Assembly (NCBI GenBank): GCA_016930595.1
Contig: JAFGGJ010000003.1
Span: 1 to 56,577 of the forward strand
DNA: 56,577 nucleotides
Direction: 5' to 3'
Origin: Planctomycetota bacterium
Lineage (GTDB): Bacteria; Planctomycetota; SZUA-567; JAFGGJ01
This document shows, piece by piece, positions 42,801 to 50,419 of this stretch (position 1 is the stretch's first letter; each line of letters starts with the position of its first letter). Under the pieces are notes generated by a model, which ran no database searches, had not been told where the DNA came from, and worked only from the letters and a program-made list of their open reading frames with translations. The translations under genes were made by a program, and so were the position numbers.

Positions 42801-45503
42801 AACCAGGGCCGCATCGAGATGCGAGGCTCGGATGATATGGAAATGTGGGCCGAGGTCGGCGGCGGCGGCGACGGCGCCTCCGTGGTCTACATCGCTCCGA
42901 ACCAGCTCTGGTTCACGCTCGAACGCGACCTTGTCGCAGGAGGCGAATACCGCCTGTGGATAAACGGCATCAACGATGTCGTCGGCAATTGGATGGAATC
43001 GGACGATATCGTCATGCAGGTCGCGGCTAATCCTTCTATAGACACTACGTCGCCTCAAGTCACCGCAACCATACCTCTTGACGGCGCTGTCGGCGTGGGC
43101 CGTATGCAGCCGATAGTCATAGCTTTCAGCGAATCCATCGCCAAGGACACCATAGCTGATATCACGGTCGGCGGCGGCGGGCTGTCGATCGCGGACTTCG
43201 ACGTGATGTATGAAGGCTCCAACGAAGGCATGGGCACCATGGTAATACTCGAACCCTATGCCTCCATGCCCGCTTCGGCCGTGGTTACGGTTATCATCCC
43301 GACGACGCTCGAAGACCTCGCCGGCAACGCCCTTTCACCGGCATACACGCTGGACTTCACGACGGACGCGGCAGCGGACGCCGGACGGCCGACGATCGGC
43401 GTAACAATACCGTTCGACGGAGAAACGAACGCACAAACCTGGGGCGACGTCATGATGGCCTTCGAGGACAGTGTAAGCGGCAATCCCGACTTGCTGAACC
43501 CGGATACCCTGGATGACGACGACTTCCTTATCGTGGAACGGGACACCGGGTTGCCTCTGCGCGGCTGGGTGCCCGAACTGGACGAAGTGAACGTGGTGCG
43601 GCTTGTGAACCGCGGCGGAATGGGCATGTATGAAGACACCTGGTACGACGTGTACGCCGGACCGGGCATCCACGACATGGAAGGCAACTCCATGCTTGCC
43701 ATGGAGTCCTTCGGCTTCCGCACGGCGATAACCGCAACCGAAAACGTTACCCCGTATCTCAACAGGCCGGTCGTGAGGATAACAGGCAAGAGCTCGCCTG
43801 CCGGCAGAGCCCTGTCGCTGAGACTTGAGATAAGGGACCAGGGCGGCATGGACGAAACGGTGAGCTTCGCCGACCGTGTCGGTGGTGTAAGCGTCACGTC
43901 CACGTGGTCGACGGAAACCGAAGACTACTGGGATTACTGGGGCGGGGACCACTGGCAGTTCAGGTACGGCGAAGAAGGCGGTCCCGTTACCAGTCCTGAA
44001 CCCGGCATGACCGACCTCAACTACCCGACAAGCGGATTCTACACTTACGATATCTCAGTAATGGACGACCTCATGGCTTCCACGGCTTACACGGCCGATG
44101 CCTGGGTATGGACTCCGGTTGAATGCCCGACGCTTGGCACGGTTGACGGCGCGCCGGTGAATCCGGCGGCGGCAATCCTGACGACGGATTCGACCCCCTC
44201 GTTCACCTGGACGAGCGACACCGTTAACACTGATTACGTGGGACTGTACGCCGTTGAAGTGAGCCAGCTCGGCGGCGATGTGCCCGGTTACTTCACCGCG
44301 CAGATAATGGATCCGAGCCTCCAGACGTACACCCTTGCGGACAGCCAGGCGTTGCCTACCGGCGTGTACCTCTGGGTGATCGTGCAGAGCAAGACCGGCC
44401 CGAAACTCGGCGACAGCGTGGGCGAAGGCTGGTCGCTGGACCCCGTGTCCATGCAGCTTGAACCCTTCTTCGTGTACGGCCAGGGCAACCCGTTCATGCT
44501 CGACAACTATGGAGCGGGAACGCTTAAAGTCAACGTGGACGACACCGGCGCCTTTGTCAATTCAAACGGCTTCTCTGGCTCGTATCTCTTCGACGGCGTC
44601 ACCAACATGTTCTATAACGGTCTGGATGCCGATAGCAACCCGGCCGCAGGCACGGAGCTCTTTGCAACCGACCCGGTTACCAAGGATCTCGTTATCACCG
44701 AAAACCTTATGGGCGAGTTGAAAGGCTGGCAGTGCCGCGGCGGTTCGCTCCTCATGGACGTTCAGGCGGCCAATACCCGTGGCCCGGCCATCAACCTTGC
44801 CACCCGCCGCTACGACATGGCCACGGTCCCGTCGAACGCCATGGACGGCGAATGGGTCTTTATCATGATCGACGTCGATGAGACCGGCGGCGTTTTCAAC
44901 GGGGCCTTTGCCGCTACGGGTATCGCAACCATCGCAGCTGGAACGGTGAACATGGTCGGTACGAGGAACGACGGCACCCCTTACGTGATGCCGTTACCGA
45001 TAGCACCCATCCTGTCCGACGGGTTTGTCGAGATGGTCCTCGAAGGTCCAGTTCTGGCCCAGGGTTATATAGGCGGGGACGGCCCAGGCCAGGAAATTGT
45101 CGTGTTGTCGGGAGTATTATCTATGGGAATAACCAGCAACCGCAGGCTTGTTGTGTTCGCCAGGGATAACCACGCTCTCGCAGGCGCCGACAACACCATT
45201 TTCTCCGGCGAGTACAAGTTCGTGGACTACGAGCTGAGGCAGGATGCGGTGCCTTCGCTGACCAACGCCTGGTGTGTTCGCGGCACGGCGATAGCCGACG
45301 GCATGGGTAACCTCGACGTGTCGCTCACGGCGCTCGACGGCTCGAAGCAGTCCATGTCTGCTCCGTACATGGTTGACGGAGTGACCGAAACCGTGAACAT
45401 CGCCGGTATGTGGACCTGCCGTGCCGGCCCCGATGCGGACACAATCATCGGAGTTGATCTCGGCGATCCCATGCACGCGGCGATACTCGTGATAAGCAAG
45501 TAA
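39837..45503 (+). CDS. 1888-aa surface lipoprotein with Ig-like and fibronectin-like repeats
   Basis: The signal is a lipoprotein type: residues about 10-23 hydrophobic with lipobox LSGC followed by GGGGGG. Residues about 31-135 form an SbsA-type Ig-like domain (PVVDSITPADAATGV, FNEAMDE). About 141-835 contains seven near-identical units of about 99 residues with the frame PTAPGTPTDAG...DYDD..VTFDWTAATD...YVLQVGTTAGGNDV...LYARVAAVDGAGNQG.WSGNSDG, given here in pieces. From about 836 come several more SbsA/Big_5 Ig-like domains, then a unique C-terminal region with beta-rich sequence. No sortase, autotransporter or T9SS signal is visible. GGAGGG stands about a dozen bases before ATG 39837. Probably a surface adhesin or glycan-binding protein. 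The 260-bp space before it holds a -10-like TATAAT (39769-39774) and a hairpin (39691-39709). Confidence 0.9.
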   Translation: MSILKWSRCGCAVAAVLLILSGCGGGGGGPDTTAPVVDSITPADAATGVAKDTTIEIVFNEAMDEATLDDTTITLEETVSTTAVAYTSAYDSGTRTYTITPDATLTTYLQYTVTVTTGVTDTAGNALAADVTATFRTVDDVDPTTPGTPTDDGDYDDATVTFDWTAATDADSGMASYVIEIGTTAGGNDVYSGDVGLVLTYDFDATTEEGSTLYARVAAVDGEGNQGAWSGNSDGIMVDTVAPTAPGTPTDAGVYDNTTVTFDWTAATDASSGVASYVLEIGTTAGGNDVFNGNVGNVLTYDATGAEGQTLYARVAAVDAAGLQGAWSGNSDGVTVDTVLPTAPGTPTDAGDYDDTTVTFNWTAATDATSGVASYVLQVGTTAGGNDIYDGNVGNVLTYDATASEGDTVYARVAAVDGAGNQGPWSGNSDGILVDTLSPTAPGTPTDNGTYDNLSVTFNWTASDDGANGSGIAAYTLYIGTSPGASDVFDLSIGNVTTYVLDATGLEGFTLYARVMATDAAGHSSSWSGDSDGVTVDATGPTVPGTPTDAGVWTTASVVFNWTAATDATSGIGSYVLQVGTTAGGNDVFNGNVGNVLTYTVTGSNGNTLYARVAAVDGAGNQGLWSGNSDGITVDTAGPTAPGTPADDGDYDDSTVTFTWTAASDGGSGVASYVLQVGTTAGGNDVLDMNVGNVLTYDATGTEGQTLYARVVAIDSLGNVGTWSGNSNGIMVDELDPTAPGTPTDAGTYDNDPVTFDWTAATDAASGVASYVLQVGTAPGASNIFDGNVGNVLTYNVPSGGWHGATFYARVAAVDAAGHQGSWSGDSDGVVIDLQAPVVFWASPSWADVSLAQNIEIQFSEPMDQASVEAAGAFTLAPAAANGYLFYWNATGDMVTIVPDTQNPVGPSNNDLLLEEQSYSASLIAGVTDVAGNPIGVPVNWFFDTRDATPPYLVSGMAGGNNLLNSMVDAADVEDGDTIVFMFSEEIQNQGRIEMRGSDDMEMWAEVGGGGDGASVVYIAPNQLWFTLERDLVAGGEYRLWINGINDVVGNWMESDDIVMQVAANPSIDTTSPQVTATIPLDGAVGVGRMQPIVIAFSESIAKDTIADITVGGGGLSIADFDVMYEGSNEGMGTMVILEPYASMPASAVVTVIIPTTLEDLAGNALSPAYTLDFTTDAAADAGRPTIGVTIPFDGETNAQTWGDVMMAFEDSVSGNPDLLNPDTLDDDDFLIVERDTGLPLRGWVPELDEVNVVRLVNRGGMGMYEDTWYDVYAGPGIHDMEGNSMLAMESFGFRTAITATENVTPYLNRPVVRITGKSSPAGRALSLRLEIRDQGGMDETVSFADRVGGVSVTSTWSTETEDYWDYWGGDHWQFRYGEEGGPVTSPEPGMTDLNYPTSGFYTYDISVMDDLMASTAYTADAWVWTPVECPTLGTVDGAPVNPAAAILTTDSTPSFTWTSDTVNTDYVGLYAVEVSQLGGDVPGYFTAQIMDPSLQTYTLADSQALPTGVYLWVIVQSKTGPKLGDSVGEGWSLDPVSMQLEPFFVYGQGNPFMLDNYGAGTLKVNVDDTGAFVNSNGFSGSYLFDGVTNMFYNGLDADSNPAAGTELFATDPVTKDLVITENLMGELKGWQCRGGSLLMDVQAANTRGPAINLATRRYDMATVPSNAMDGEWVFIMIDVDETGGVFNGAFAATGIATIAAGTVNMVGTRNDGTPYVMPLPIAPILSDGFVEMVLEGPVLAQGYIGGDGPGQEIVVLSGVLSMGITSNRRLVVFARDNHALAGADNTIFSGEYKFVDYELRQDAVPSLTNAWCVRGTAIADGMGNLDVSLTALDGSKQSMSAPYMVDGVTETVNIAGMWTCRAGPDADTIIGVDLGDPMHAAILVISK
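40260..42340 (+). repeat. Seven tandem coding repeats of about 298 bp
   Basis: Unit starts fall near 40260, 40560, 40857, 41154, 41454, 41751 and 42048. Each unit encodes one fibronectin-like domain of the large lipoprotein. The DNA is similar enough between units to allow slippage or recombination, and assemblies could collapse or expand here. Confidence 0.85.
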
Positions 45504-45530
45504 TTCGCACAGAAAACAGTCTTTACGCGG

Positions 45531-45567
45531 ACGGGGCGCCTTCAACGAAGGCGCCCCGTTTCTGTTT
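45531..45567 (+). terminator. Rho-independent terminator after the giant lipoprotein
   Basis: A 12-bp stem (ACGGGGCGCCTT at 45531-45542 with AAGGCGCCCCGT at 45548-45559), a 5-base loop CAACG, and the T-rich tail TTCTGTTT. It lies 28 bases after the lipoprotein stop and also separates it from the convergent PL22 gene. Confidence 0.93.
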
Positions 45568-45608
45568 ATGCGGACCGGTTCCGGGTATCGTCCCGGCGGC
45601 CGGTTTCT

Positions 45609-46730
45609 TCAGTCTGCCGGCGGCAGGGATTCGAACTCCGCCAGCGGCGCCGTGTACACGTTGCCGTAGCCGGAGCGGTCAGACGTGAACACCACGTAGC
45701 CGCCGTCCGGCGAAATCCTCGGGTGAGGGTGCGTCTGCTGGATGCGCATTGCGGAGTCATGGCGGCACAGCACGCGGGGGCCCGCATAGCTTTCGCCTTC
45801 TTTTTTCCAGACCCGGATGACCCCGGAGCCGTCGCCGACGATGAGGTTCTCGTCGAGCGAGAATATGTGCCCGGTCTGGCCGGGGAATTCGCTTTCCCGG
45901 GCCGTGGTGTTGTCGTAACGGATGCGCCCGAGCATGGGTTTCCCCTGTGACGTGTGGCCGTGGTAGCCCACGTGGATGCCGTCCTTCATCCAGTATTCAT
46001 GGCCGACGGCTTCTCCGGGTTTTGTCGGCCGTATTTTCCAGACGTCGCCCGTAGCGCTGTTCATCCCCCAGATCCGGTTGTCAACCTTGTCCCACGGACC
46101 TTCGTGGCAGAACGTGAGGATGTCCGGCTGCGTGGGGGAAGTGTTGACGTGCCCGATCCAGTAATCCTCCTCGAACACCACTTCCGCCTCGCCGCTGTCC
46201 ACCGCCACCCGCACTATCCGGCTGCGCGGCCGGGCTTCCCACGTCTCACGGAATCCCACGTAGCCGCGAAGCAGGTCCGTCGGTATCCTGTCCGAAAGAT
46301 CCCTCCAGCTGCCGAAAAAGACATATTTGCCGTCCGCCGAGCAGTTCGTCATCGACACGCACCATCCGGGTTCCAGCCGGTGCATCTCGCGGGTTGTGCG
46401 CGTCGCCAGGTCAACGCACATGAGTGTAAGATCGTGCCAGAAGTAGACTTCGTCAATGACGGGGTTCTTGCTGGCGCGCAGAAACTCCAGTTCGCGGGGC
46501 AGAGGTATCGGTTCCAGGTCCGTCAGTTGCTCTATTCCGCCAGTCTTCAGGTTCACGCCGAACAGGTTTGTCCGGTTGTTCCGGTCCGAACTGAAGACCA
46601 GTTTTTCGCCGTTTGCATACCAGCCGGGATTGGTGAAATAGAAGTGATGGCTGTGACCTTTGTAATCGGTCAGTTGAGTGACTTCGACGCCGGACGCGGC
46701 GTCTTCGTACGATTTCTTTTCGGATTTCAA
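45609..46730 (-). CDS. Oligogalacturonate lyase (PL22 family)
   Basis: A 373-aa seven-bladed propeller without a signal peptide. PL22 enzymes cleave unsaturated digalacturonate in the cytoplasm by beta-elimination using manganese. The metal-site pattern is present: FCHEGPWDKVDNRIW with His209, GHEYW with His244, and Gln331/Gln332-x-His334-x-His336 in QQTHPHPRISPDG. The start is a TTG at 46730 with AAGGG at seven bases. tRNA-Lys lies 59 bp upstream on the same strand. It is the better-conserved of the two PL22-like proteins in the window (the other is at 3256-4485). No pectate lyase or KdgM-type transporter is adjacent. Confidence 0.88.
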   Translation of the reverse strand: MKSEKKSYEDAASGVEVTQLTDYKGHSHHFYFTNPGWYANGEKLVFSSDRNNRTNLFGVNLKTGGIEQLTDLEPIPLPRELEFLRASKNPVIDEVYFWHDLTLMCVDLATRTTREMHRLEPGWCVSMTNCSADGKYVFFGSWRDLSDRIPTDLLRGYVGFRETWEARPRSRIVRVAVDSGEAEVVFEEDYWIGHVNTSPTQPDILTFCHEGPWDKVDNRIWGMNSATGDVWKIRPTKPGEAVGHEYWMKDGIHVGYHGHTSQGKPMLGRIRYDNTTARESEFPGQTGHIFSLDENLIVGDGSGVIRVWKKEGESYAGPRVLCRHDSAMRIQQTHPHPRISPDGGYVVFTSDRSGYGNVYTAPLAEFESLPPAD

Positions 46731-46789
46731 GGGTTTGCCCTTTCAACCGGATATGCCTGGCGGTGCTCCAGCGGGGCTTTTCGTGGGTG

Positions 46790-46865
46790 TGGTGAGGGCA
46801 GGAGGACTCGAACCTCCGACCCACGGCTTAAAAAGCCGTTGCTCTACCAACTGAGCTATGCCCCC
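46790..46865 (-). tRNA. tRNA-Lys (anticodon TTT)
   Basis: Full cloverleaf on the minus strand: acceptor GGGGGCA/TGCCCTC, D-arm AGCTCAGTTGGTAGAGC, anticodon stem ACGGC/GCCGT with loop TTTTTAA (anticodon TTT), and T-loop GGTTCGAGTCC. Discriminator A at 46793; the CCA end is encoded at 46790-46792. Confidence 0.97.
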
Positions 46866-46972
46866 ACAGCCGCAGAACCGCTTCACTCAACAATATTACC
46901 GCTTCTCTCCCCGGGCGCAAGAAACATGCTCCTCCACGCTCCCTGCTGTAATGCAGGCGGCTCCTTTGTTGT

Positions 46973-48019
46973 TCAGAAAAGCTCTTCGTCAGGCTTTTCC
47001 TTCTTCTTGGGCAGGCTGCTTGCCGAATCGCTCGAAACCGTCCCTCCGCGCACGTTGTCTATGTACAGTATCGTTTCGCTCCGCAGCCCCCCGGCAAACA
47101 GGTTGATGTAGCTTATCGATCCCGGGCTCACCGTCGTCTGCGACAGGGGCACCGAAAGCGTCCACGGCGCGGGTTCGATCGAATACTCCCGCTGCCATTT
47201 CTTCGCTCCGGCGTCGCTTTTCAGCTTCAACGTCACTTCCATGTTAACCGGAGCGTACACGTCGGCGAACAGGTGTGTGCACCCGGAAAGATCCAGCCCG
47301 CCCCTGCCTATCTCCAGCATGAAGGTCTTGAGGCCGCCTCCGGGCATGTACGTGAGTTTTACGCTGTGTTTCCCTGATGTGACGTGGTCCTCCGACAACT
47401 CGGCTTTCACGCCGTCACCGCGCCACTTTTCCACGTCCTGCTGCGTCTCGAAATCCGATATGGCCGTTTCTGCCGGCTTGACCGGCGCCTTTTCCGGTGG
47501 CGGGGCGGTCAGCTTGACGGCGCGGATATTGTCGATGTAAAGCACTGTGTCCTCCTGCGGCGTGTGCAGGAACACGTTCACGTAGTCGATGACTTTTGTA
47601 TCCAGGCGGGTCTGTGCAAGGTACACGCTGACGGTCGCCGGTCCCGGTCCAACCGCGTAGTTCTCGTACCACTGCGCCGTGTGCCCGCCGCTCTTCAGCT
47701 TCAGCGTGAGCGTCGTTTCCTTTGCCGCCCACACGTCCACCTGCAGGTGTGTGTACGCCGAAAGGTCGAGTTTGGCTTTCTGCCACTGCCTTATCATCGT
47801 GTGGAAGCCTTCCCCCTTTGAATACGTCACCCGCGCCGCATGCGTTTCCTGCGTGACGTGTTCTTCGGTCAGCGCCGCTTCCGTCCCGCCTTTTTCCCAC
47901 AGCGCCAGCGCCTCCGCCGATTCGAAGCCTTCTATCACCAGTGGTTTCATCTCGTCGCCCCGGGCGGCAAGTCCCGTACCGGCCAGCAGAATTATCGTTG
48001 CCGTCAATCCCCTGTGCAT
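46973..48019 (-). CDS. Exported protein with two tandem jelly-roll (CBM-like) domains
   Basis: A 348-aa protein with a signal peptide (about 1-22). Two related beta-sandwich units follow. Unit one is about residues 30-175 (VIEGFESAEALALWE ... VLYIDNIRAVKL) and unit two about 190-325 (ISDFETQQDVEKWR ... ILYIDNVRGGTV). The FE/FD start and YIDNIR end are typical of carbohydrate-binding jelly rolls of the CBM11-like kind. The C-terminus is a short charged tail. ATG 48019 has AAGGG eight bases upstream. Last gene of the exported operon that starts at 51531. Confidence 0.82.
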   Translation of the reverse strand: MHRGLTATIILLAGTGLAARGDEMKPLVIEGFESAEALALWEKGGTEAALTEEHVTQETHAARVTYSKGEGFHTMIRQWQKAKLDLSAYTHLQVDVWAAKETTLTLKLKSGGHTAQWYENYAVGPGPATVSVYLAQTRLDTKVIDYVNVFLHTPQEDTVLYIDNIRAVKLTAPPPEKAPVKPAETAISDFETQQDVEKWRGDGVKAELSEDHVTSGKHSVKLTYMPGGGLKTFMLEIGRGGLDLSGCTHLFADVYAPVNMEVTLKLKSDAGAKKWQREYSIEPAPWTLSVPLSQTTVSPGSISYINLFAGGLRSETILYIDNVRGGTVSSDSASSLPKKKEKPDEELF

Positions 48020-48032
48020 TGCCAAGCCCTTT

Positions 48033-49580
48033 CTACTTCTTGAGCTCCTCTATGAACCCGGCCGTCTTCCCCCGCAGTCCGTCCATCTGTTCGCCCGTCC
48101 ACGGGTTTTTCTCGGCGGAAGCATCCAGCGCCAGTTTCGTTATCTCCAGGAACTCCCCGGCCTTTGCCAGGATCCCCTGTTTCTGCGGGTTCGTCGTTTT
48201 GGCGTTCGCTTTCATCAACGCTTCCAGCGTCAGCAGGTAGTACCAGTCGTCAACGCCTTCACGGACCGCCTCCCATACGGCGGGAGGCAGCGGCTTCCCG
48301 TCTTCTCCTGTGTTCCCGTGCACAATCGGGTACGTCCATGACGTCGACCCGTCCCAGCCGCATCTCCAGGGATAGAACCCCATCCCGAACCTCGAGCGCA
48401 GCGGGTTCGTCCCCATTGATATGTCGTTCGAATACCTCCATACCTCCGCACCGGCTTCACGGCTTACGCGTACGTCTTGTGGAGTAGGGGAGCCGCCGTA
48501 GCAGTGCACGGATATCGCCGCCCCGAATTCCTCCGCTTCCTCGTGCCCCATGGTCAGCAGCGTCCGCACCTGCGGCATTTCGGCCACCTGCTCGTATACC
48601 TGCCGGCATATCCGGTTGCGCAGGGGGCCGAGCTGCACCACGTCCCTCTTCCCGGGTTCGTCGAAAATGTACCAGATCACTTCCGGGTAGCCTTTTTCCT
48701 TGCAGATGGCCCTGTACGCACGCGCCGCCCTCAGCATCCGCGCCGGATGCACGTAGTCGTGGTGCTGCAGTATGTGCGTGGTGTTCTTTACCTTGGAAGT
48801 CCTGATCAGCCCCCCCGTGTACGCGATGTATATCTCCCCCAGTCCCGCTTCCATGGCCATTTTCATGTTTCTTTCAAGTACCGGCAGGTACGGCCGCCCG
48901 TCGGGCGAAGTCTCCAGCGCGCCTCCGGCGTCCGAGCATATCGCCGTCATCCCGTGCTCGGCGCAGTCGCGGTAGTACGCCGGTTCGTCGGGCACGCCTA
49001 TCATCACGGCATGGCGCCCGGGCAGCTTGCCGTAATCGAAATCGTACACGTGCAGAGCGATCGGTATCCTCTCCGATATCCCGTTGCCGCGCATCACCAC
49101 CGTCCCTGAATACGTCCCCGCTTCTGTCCCTTCCGGCACGTGCGCGGTGAGCCACAGCCGCAGCGACGAGTCCTTCGCCACGTCCACCGGTTTCAGCATC
49201 GGCTGCAGGATCTGCCTGTCCACTTTCGCCTGGCCTTCGCCCAGCGTTTGCGGTTTCTGGTACCGGACCTCGAACGTCCCGGCCGGCAGAGCATCTCCGG
49301 GCCCCCTGAGCGGTGTTACGGCGGCCGTTATCCCGCGGATGTCCTTCCCGGCGATGAGGGTTATGGTTACGGGTTCGCGTTCTCCACGGCACGCCGACAG
49401 CTTCAGCGTTTCGACTATATCGCCGTTCGCATAGTTCAGTTCCCGTGCCTGCACCGTGTAGTGTTTTGACACGATGGCGTATCCCTTTGCGGCGAGTTCC
49501 TCCTGGATGCTCGCGCCGCCTGCCGCCAGGCTGACTGCCGCTACTATGATCGCCGCGGCGCAGCTTCTCGGGCTTTTCAT
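48033..49580 (-). CDS. Exported glycoside hydrolase-like protein with DUF4091
   Basis: A 515-aa secreted protein (signal about 1-24). Residues about 40-175 form a beta-sandwich (CRGEREPVTITLIAGKDI). About 190-430 is a TIM-barrel-like region with a possible catalytic acid in EVIWYIFDEPG, followed by FYPWRCGWDGSTSWTYP. The end, REGVDDWYYLLTLEAL, matches the DUF4091 signature. Such proteins are abundant in PVC bacteria and are thought to be glycosidases, but few have been tested. ATG 49580 overlaps the HEAT gene stop by 4 bp. Confidence 0.85.
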   Translation of the reverse strand: MKSPRSCAAAIIVAAVSLAAGGASIQEELAAKGYAIVSKHYTVQARELNYANGDIVETLKLSACRGEREPVTITLIAGKDIRGITAAVTPLRGPGDALPAGTFEVRYQKPQTLGEGQAKVDRQILQPMLKPVDVAKDSSLRLWLTAHVPEGTEAGTYSGTVVMRGNGISERIPIALHVYDFDYGKLPGRHAVMIGVPDEPAYYRDCAEHGMTAICSDAGGALETSPDGRPYLPVLERNMKMAMEAGLGEIYIAYTGGLIRTSKVKNTTHILQHHDYVHPARMLRAARAYRAICKEKGYPEVIWYIFDEPGKRDVVQLGPLRNRICRQVYEQVAEMPQVRTLLTMGHEEAEEFGAAISVHCYGGSPTPQDVRVSREAGAEVWRYSNDISMGTNPLRSRFGMGFYPWRCGWDGSTSWTYPIVHGNTGEDGKPLPPAVWEAVREGVDDWYYLLTLEALMKANAKTTNPQKQGILAKAGEFLEITKLALDASAEKNPWTGEQMDGLRGKTAGFIEELKK

Positions 49581-50419
49581 TCCTCTATCCTCTCTTGAAT
49601 CGCTTTTGAAGCTTCCCCCGCAAGTTTTGCCGTCCGGGGATCGGCCGTTTCCTCTGCCATCGAGGCCAGTTTCTGGGCGGTCTGCTTCGATTTCCCCAGC
49701 CGTCCCAGGGCTTCGATGCACGCCCATGCCACTCTTGCCCTTACGTCGCTTGCATGCGCCAGCAGCGGTGCTTCGGCATCCGCCGCCCCTGTTGCTCCCA
49801 GCGAACGGGCGGCGTTTATCGCCGCGTCGGCGTCGTCCAGCGCCGCTATGAGCGCCGGTACCGCCGCAGGATCCCCAGTTTCGCCCAGCGCCGCCGCCGC
49901 ATGCAGCTTCACCAGCCCGCACTCGTCCGCGAGCGCCGTGATAAGAGCCTCCGGCGCCGTCCTGTCTCCACAGGTACGCAGGGCCTGGGCGGCGTATATC
50001 CTTACGTTCACGTTTTTGTCTGCCAGCGCCGCCGCCAGTTCTCCGGCCGCAGCCTTGTCTTTCACCAGGTACAGCATGAAGCACGTCAGCATCCGCGTCC
50101 GCCAGTGCTTGTGTTTCAACCCCGGCATCAGGAGCGCCCCCATCCCCTCGGCATTCTCCTCTATCGCTCCTTCGACGGCGTCCGCCGCTATGTACGCCGC
50201 GTGCTTGTCCGCCATCCCGTCGAGCAGGCATTCCATCGCCTGGGGCGTCCGCTCGGAAGCCAGCCGTTTCGCTGCCTCTTCTCTGCCGGCTATGCTCCCG
50301 TTGAACAGTATCTTCCGCAGCTCTTCTGCCGTAGGCTTGTCGTCCTTGCCGATCTCCTGGGCCGAAAGACAACAGCATGCCAGGGCCGCGGCCAGTATTG
50401 CCGCATGACCGTGTCTCAT
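49577..50419 (-). CDS. Exported HEAT-repeat protein
   Basis: A 280-aa protein with a signal peptide (about 1-20, AAILAAALACCCLSA; it may be a lipoprotein). Five or more HEAT/PBS-lyase-type repeats follow, e.g. KNVNVRIYAAQALRTCGD, CGLVKLHAAAALGETGDP and SDVRARVAWACIEALGRLG. Scaffold or protein-binding role expected. ATG 50419 overlaps the upstream gene stop by one base (TGATG). ATGA overlap with the DUF4091 gene downstream. Confidence 0.88.
   Translation of the reverse strand: MRHGHAAILAAALACCCLSAQEIGKDDKPTAEELRKILFNGSIAGREEAAKRLASERTPQAMECLLDGMADKHAAYIAADAVEGAIEENAEGMGALLMPGLKHKHWRTRMLTCFMLYLVKDKAAAGELAAALADKNVNVRIYAAQALRTCGDRTAPEALITALADECGLVKLHAAAALGETGDPAAVPALIAALDDADAAINAARSLGATGAADAEAPLLAHASDVRARVAWACIEALGRLGKSKQTAQKLASMAEETADPRTAKLAGEASKAIQERIEE

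Noticed and set aside
27000..46500. dif (XerC/XerD) site near the composition switch
   Set aside because: I looked for a dif-like 28-mer ending in TTATGTTAAAT or similar. The nearest stretch, around 36608-36620 (TTATGATATCC), matches too few positions.
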